In this document: piece after piece, positions 61,070 through 64,000 of the stretch | Layout: every line of letters starts with the position of its first letter | Position numbering within the stretch: position 1 is the first letter of the stretch | NCBI GenBank assembly: GCA_963971225.1 | Contig: OZ020269.1 | Span: forward strand, 87,784,783 to 87,848,782 | Direction of reading: 5' to 3' | Length of the DNA: 64,000 bases | DNA from: Melieria omissa | Lineage: Eukaryota > Arthropoda > Insecta > Diptera > Ulidiidae | Notes under the pieces: generated by a model | The model's input: the letters and a program-made list of their open reading frames with translations, nothing else | Database searches by the model: none | What the model was told of the DNA's origin: nothing | Translations under genes and position numbers: made by a program

Positions 61070-61717
61070 AGTTAAATAAAATAATGCTTTATTTTTAAAC
61101 AGTTGAATAAAATTAGACTTTATTTCGATAACGTTGAGGAACGACGGAACAACTGTTCCGTTTGAGTGGTACTTGACGACTGAAGGCAGAAGGCTACTTC
61201 AAAAATATCGAACAGAAGGGAATTGCGCATGTTGCTGTAACGTGATCAGCAGCTCAAGCTGCAGACATAGCGTCAGCAATTTCGTCCGCACAGTCCGTTG
61301 AACCTCACGCTAAGCTTGCAGCGCGATTTATGTGGATTTTTATCTCACTTCAATAATATTTACACAACACAATTTTGATTTATTCTTTATTACGATCCAT
61401 TCGCTTTTAACTCCGATTTACAACTGACTGCTTAAAATTAATTTTTGTCTTCTCTCATTCTATTGTCTTTTGGGTGAGTTACGAAAAGTGCAAGGTTAGT
61501 AAAATGTGTGACTGTGGGAATGGAATTCGAAATTTGAGGAGCAATGTGGAGGTTTCTGTGGAGTAAGCGGGAATTGTGTATTTATTTGGTGTAGTCTACA
61601 GGTATGTTAGTTGGCGGAGTTGGTTGGTTTGGTGGAGGTAACGTAACTCGCGCGTGTAAGAAGCGCTAAGCGCAGCGAAAAATGTTTATTTCGCTCGAAA
61701 TTTTTGTGCCGTTAACT
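61070..61717 (-). repeat. Errantivirus F 3' LTR, with nested insert
   Basis: AGTTAAATAAAATAATG to GCCGTTAACT; 320 bp after removing 61326-61649 and one CGCG. Confidence 0.93.
61326..61649. mobile_element. Solo LTR of another errantivirus
   Basis: 324 bp, ATTTATGTGGATTT to GGTAACGTAACT, flanked by CGCG (61322-61325 and 61650-61653). The intact 5' LTR has the single CGCG target (..GCAGCGCGCGTG..), proving an insertion. The terminal TAACT and 4-bp duplication indicate an errantivirus LTR left after LTR-LTR recombination. Confidence 0.85.
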
Positions 61718-63282
61718 CCTCCCTCTTTAAATAACGCAGTGTCCTCACTGTGTTGCGCTGAGGTCATTGGCCTCTGAATGATGCTCAAATTTCTTGAAAT
61801 TCCGTCCTGATTCTCTGATGTTTCATCTAAACCCGTTTTATTTTGGTCAGTTTTTGCCGTTATCTGAATTGATTTAGTTCGTCTCTGAAGGATCACCTTA
61901 AGGCCGATTAGAATAAAAGGTAGCATTGCGATTCCGGATATGGTGAAAACGCTTAGCTCGTATTTGGTTTCCAAAGCCCTTATTTCTTTAGTGTTCACAC
62001 TGTGTAATTCCTTCAGCATTTTTAATGATAGAACTTCTTCAAAATTTGCAGATATATTTCCTGGTTGGATTATGGCAGGTAGAGGGTTAGCTTTTGAAAC
62101 TTGGTTATTTTCGTAAGTCCATTGGTCGGCTTTGATGGTGACATTATGAAATTTTATTAAAAAGGTTCCATTTATGTTAACTGATTTTTCGTCTATTTCC
62201 ATAACGCCATTATAAGAGTTCAGGAGGAGTACACCGGGATTTATTTCTTCTATTCGTGGTATGTGTTGCGCGTTTGTAATAGTGCAAGCGGGAGGTTGTC
62301 CGTTAAGTAAATTTGGTAAACATGTGCTGCTAGTAATATTTTTAAAGTTTCCTTCTTTACAAATTGACACGTCGTTCAAGGTCTTACAATTGCTTATAAT
62401 TTCTAAAACAGAATTCTTACATACGATTATGTTATTGTTGGGTATCTTAATGATGGAATTTTCCTTTTTTACTGGTTTCACTATGAACTTTTTACAATTT
62501 TCTTCATCTGTTTTTGGTAAGCTAATAATATAAATCAATGTTAGTCCATTTGAGGCTATTTTTACGTCTCCATATTCAATAGCTTCTATGAGGTTGACAT
62601 ATATCATTTTTTGGTTATCGAAAAAATCCTTAGTTATTCTTAATTCTAAATCGGATAGGATAAATGAATTAATTATTCCTGCCTTAGACCATTGAATGGC
62701 ATAGTCGACATTTATTATTTCTTCTTTTATTATTTTAAGTTTTCTTTCTATTGTTTTTGACAAATCTTTTCTAATTTGGTCGGTTGATTGAATTACCTTT
62801 GTAATTGTATTGGTTCTTTTTATCAATTCATTTATCCTTTCCTCCACTAATCTATTTAAAACCACTTGTTGGTTATTGTTTTTCAAAACATCATTTATCT
62901 TATCTGTAACAATTTGGCAATCGTCATGATCCGGGGTTCCAGCGACCCATTTCCATATCGTGCCAAGCTCATTTATAGCTCGTCTGGTTCGTGTCGGTTT
63001 TAATCTTCCTAAGATAACTTCGATTTGTTGAATTTCGTGGATAAGGTAGGGATAACTTTCGTCTGTTGTTGCTAAGTCCTCTATCAAGGTTCTCTTTATG
63101 TTGTCGAGTATCAGTTCGTATTGTTCCAAGTTTATTACATGTATTATTCTGAAGGTTGACGTTTGCAGTTTAACCGTTCCGGTCTCGACGGTCACTACCT
63201 GGGCGTTGGTATAGTCAAGTATTTGAACTTCTCCATAGCAGATTGTGGTAAGGCACAGTAATATCAGTGGCGTAATCTCCAT
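61666..63282 (-). CDS. env: Errantivirus F envelope protein, intact
   Basis: 538 codons from ATG 63282 to the stop at 61666; the last 17 or so codons lie in the 3' LTR. A signal peptide (MEITPLILLCLTTICYGEVQ) leads into the ectodomain. A basic candidate cleavage site (TRTRRA) precedes GTIWKWVAGTPDHDD, the conserved segment after the cleavage site in F-like Env proteins, followed by a heptad-like helical region. Cysteines and glycosylation sequons continue to LIKFHNVTI. A membrane anchor (ISGIAMLPFILIGLKVIL) near residue 460 precedes a cytoplasmic tail. Unlike the Env at 3918 it has its own ATG and signal peptide. F-like Env proteins mediate membrane fusion; no lesion is visible. Confidence 0.9.
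   Translation of the reverse strand: MEITPLILLCLTTICYGEVQILDYTNAQVVTVETGTVKLQTSTFRIIHVINLEQYELILDNIKRTLIEDLATTDESYPYLIHEIQQIEVILGRLKPTRTRRAINELGTIWKWVAGTPDHDDCQIVTDKINDVLKNNNQQVVLNRLVEERINELIKRTNTITKVIQSTDQIRKDLSKTIERKLKIIKEEIINVDYAIQWSKAGIINSFILSDLELRITKDFFDNQKMIYVNLIEAIEYGDVKIASNGLTLIYIISLPKTDEENCKKFIVKPVKKENSIIKIPNNNIIVCKNSVLEIISNCKTLNDVSICKEGNFKNITSSTCLPNLLNGQPPACTITNAQHIPRIEEINPGVLLLNSYNGVMEIDEKSVNINGTFLIKFHNVTIKADQWTYENNQVSKANPLPAIIQPGNISANFEEVLSLKMLKELHSVNTKEIRALETKYELSVFTISGIAMLPFILIGLKVILQRRTKSIQITAKTDQNKTGLDETSENQDGISRNLSIIQRPMTSAQHSEDTALFKEGGVNGTKISSEINIFRCA
61718..61728 (-). other. Errantivirus F polypurine tract
   Basis: Minus strand AAAGAGGGAGG against the 3' LTR. Confidence 0.75.
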
Positions 63283-63553
63283 GCTGATGAGTAATGATGA
63301 TCCGTGGAACTTTTTCTTACAATCTCTGGTACTCTCCTCTGCGGTTGTTGTTGCTTCTTGCTGCTGCTTCTGCTTACTCTAACACAGTCCTGATGAGGGG
63401 TGTCTTGTTGCTGCTTCTGCTTACTCTAAGTGACAACACAGTCCTGTCGAGGGGTGTCCTTTTTGCCTCTTCGTCCTGGGCTACTAAGGGTCTGCGGCAG
63501 TTCCTTTTTGTGCTGGTGCCTGCGAGCGGGTCCTACAGGCTTATTGAAGAATA
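63283..63553 (-). other. Errantivirus F leader with direct duplication
   Basis: About 270 bp before env. A unit ending GCTTCTGCTTACTCTAA..ACACAGTCCTG..GAGGGGTGTC is present twice (about 63357-63404 and 63405-63458). An exon-exon junction is expected here; it is not resolved by eye. Confidence 0.6.
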
Positions 63554-63564
63554 CGTTGGGCGCC
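63554..63564 (-). other. Errantivirus F primer binding site (tRNA-Lys)
   Basis: Minus strand GGCGCCCAACG after the LTR, an 11-nt match to the site at 16946-16962. Confidence 0.8.
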
Positions 63565-63885
63565 AGTTAAATAAAATAATGCTTTATTTTTAAACAGTTG
63601 AATAAAATTAGACTTTATTTCGATAACGTTGAGGAACGACGGAACAACTGTTCCGTTTGAGTGGTACTTGACGACTGAAGGCAGAAGGCTACTTCAAAAA
63701 TATCGAACAGAAGGGAATTGCGCATGTTGCTGTAACGTGATCAGCAGCTCAAGCTGCAGACATAGCGTCAGCAATTTCGTCCGCACAGTCCGTTGAACCT
63801 CACGCTAAGCTTGCAGCGCGCGTGTAAGAAGCGCTAAGCGCAGCGAAAAATGTTTATTTCGCTCGAAATTTTTGTGCCGTTAACT
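63565..63885 (-). repeat. Errantivirus F 5' LTR
   Basis: 321 bp, AGTTAAATAAAATAATG to GCCGTTAACT, followed by TACA. Confidence 0.93.
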
Positions 63886-64000
63886 TACACACAAAAAATA
63901 AGCGCGAACAAGTGAAATTGTGTTGTTGCTTTTGTTGGCATTTTTGGTGGTTGATTATTTCATTGCGTGTGAAGGCAACGCACACAATTTTGCGAATATT

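Larger units (their letters stand above)
61070..63885 (-). mobile_element. Errantivirus F, LTR-env-LTR provirus lacking gag and pol
   Basis: Both LTRs are present, flanked by TACA (61066-61069 and 63886-63889). Between them are only a tRNA-Lys primer site, a 280-bp leader, an intact env ORF and a polypurine tract. There is no trace of gag or pol. The LTRs appear identical apart from a 324-bp insertion in the 3' LTR. The clean ends and TSD show that this env-only form was itself integrated by retroviral integrase, consistent with packaging and reverse transcription of the spliced env mRNA. Confidence 0.9.

Noticed and set aside
61666..61717. Env stop codon inside the LTR as a sign of damage
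   Set aside because: Errantivirus env commonly runs to or into the 3' LTR; the frame is continuous.

Overview
The window is a transposon-on-transposon landscape from an insect genome. It is most likely from a higher fly (Diptera; a tephritid-like genome is my inference, not shown). The evidence is eukaryotic: small GT-AG introns, several errantivirus proviruses with tRNA-Lys primer sites, an LTR/copia element using the internal initiator-Met primer fragment, a P-superfamily DNA transposon, hAT, Tc1, Tigger/pogo and Helitron pieces, and a tRNA-derived SINE. No convincing single-copy host gene is visible. Three small exons at 18606-19180 and an ORF at 17946-18206 are the only host-like candidates. 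Nearly all coding sequence is on the minus strand.

Layout. 1-3335: 5' end of an uninterrupted copia element that runs off the left edge, inserted in a Tc1-like transposon. 3596-17252: a complete errantivirus (TSD CATA), inserted in the same Tc1 element, carrying a solo-LTR-like insert in integrase (6308-6638) and a full-length RNase H-bearing LINE in gag (8934-14769). 17253-22700: rest of the Tc1 terminus, host-like exons, a gypsy gag/protease remnant. 22095-27560: an errantivirus env split by integrase fragments of another element, then a Helitron helicase interrupted by a BEL-type LTR plus a capsid-like ORF that may be viral. 28600-34600: CsRn1-like gag, a degraded copia pol hosting a SINE (31343-31741), an errantivirus LTR, and an internally deleted copia. 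34680-40260: gypsy pol holding a complete intron-containing hAT transposon (36681-39188), then Tigger/pogo. 40263-43720: mostly unassigned, with a deleted BEL element. 43722-49850: an old LINE 3' end into which a second, intact copy of the LINE has inserted (43928-49756). 49990-50812: a 46-48 bp minisatellite. 51024-57420: errantivirus and gypsy gag fragments holding a piggyBac-type MITE, a deleted hAT and an 8-bp-TSD MITE. 58100-60960: P-like element. 61070-63885: an errantivirus with two LTRs and env but no gag or pol.

How the parts relate. The two LINE copies are nearly identical and copy 2 has both ORFs open, so this family is a credible source of reverse transcriptase. The SINE at 31343-31741 shares the LINE's last ~90 bp, including the same AACCTAACC tail, which is the pattern of a SINE mobilised by its partner LINE. 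The env-only provirus looks like integration of a spliced env transcript, and its env ORF is intact. Insertion order can be read from target-site duplications at most nested sites.
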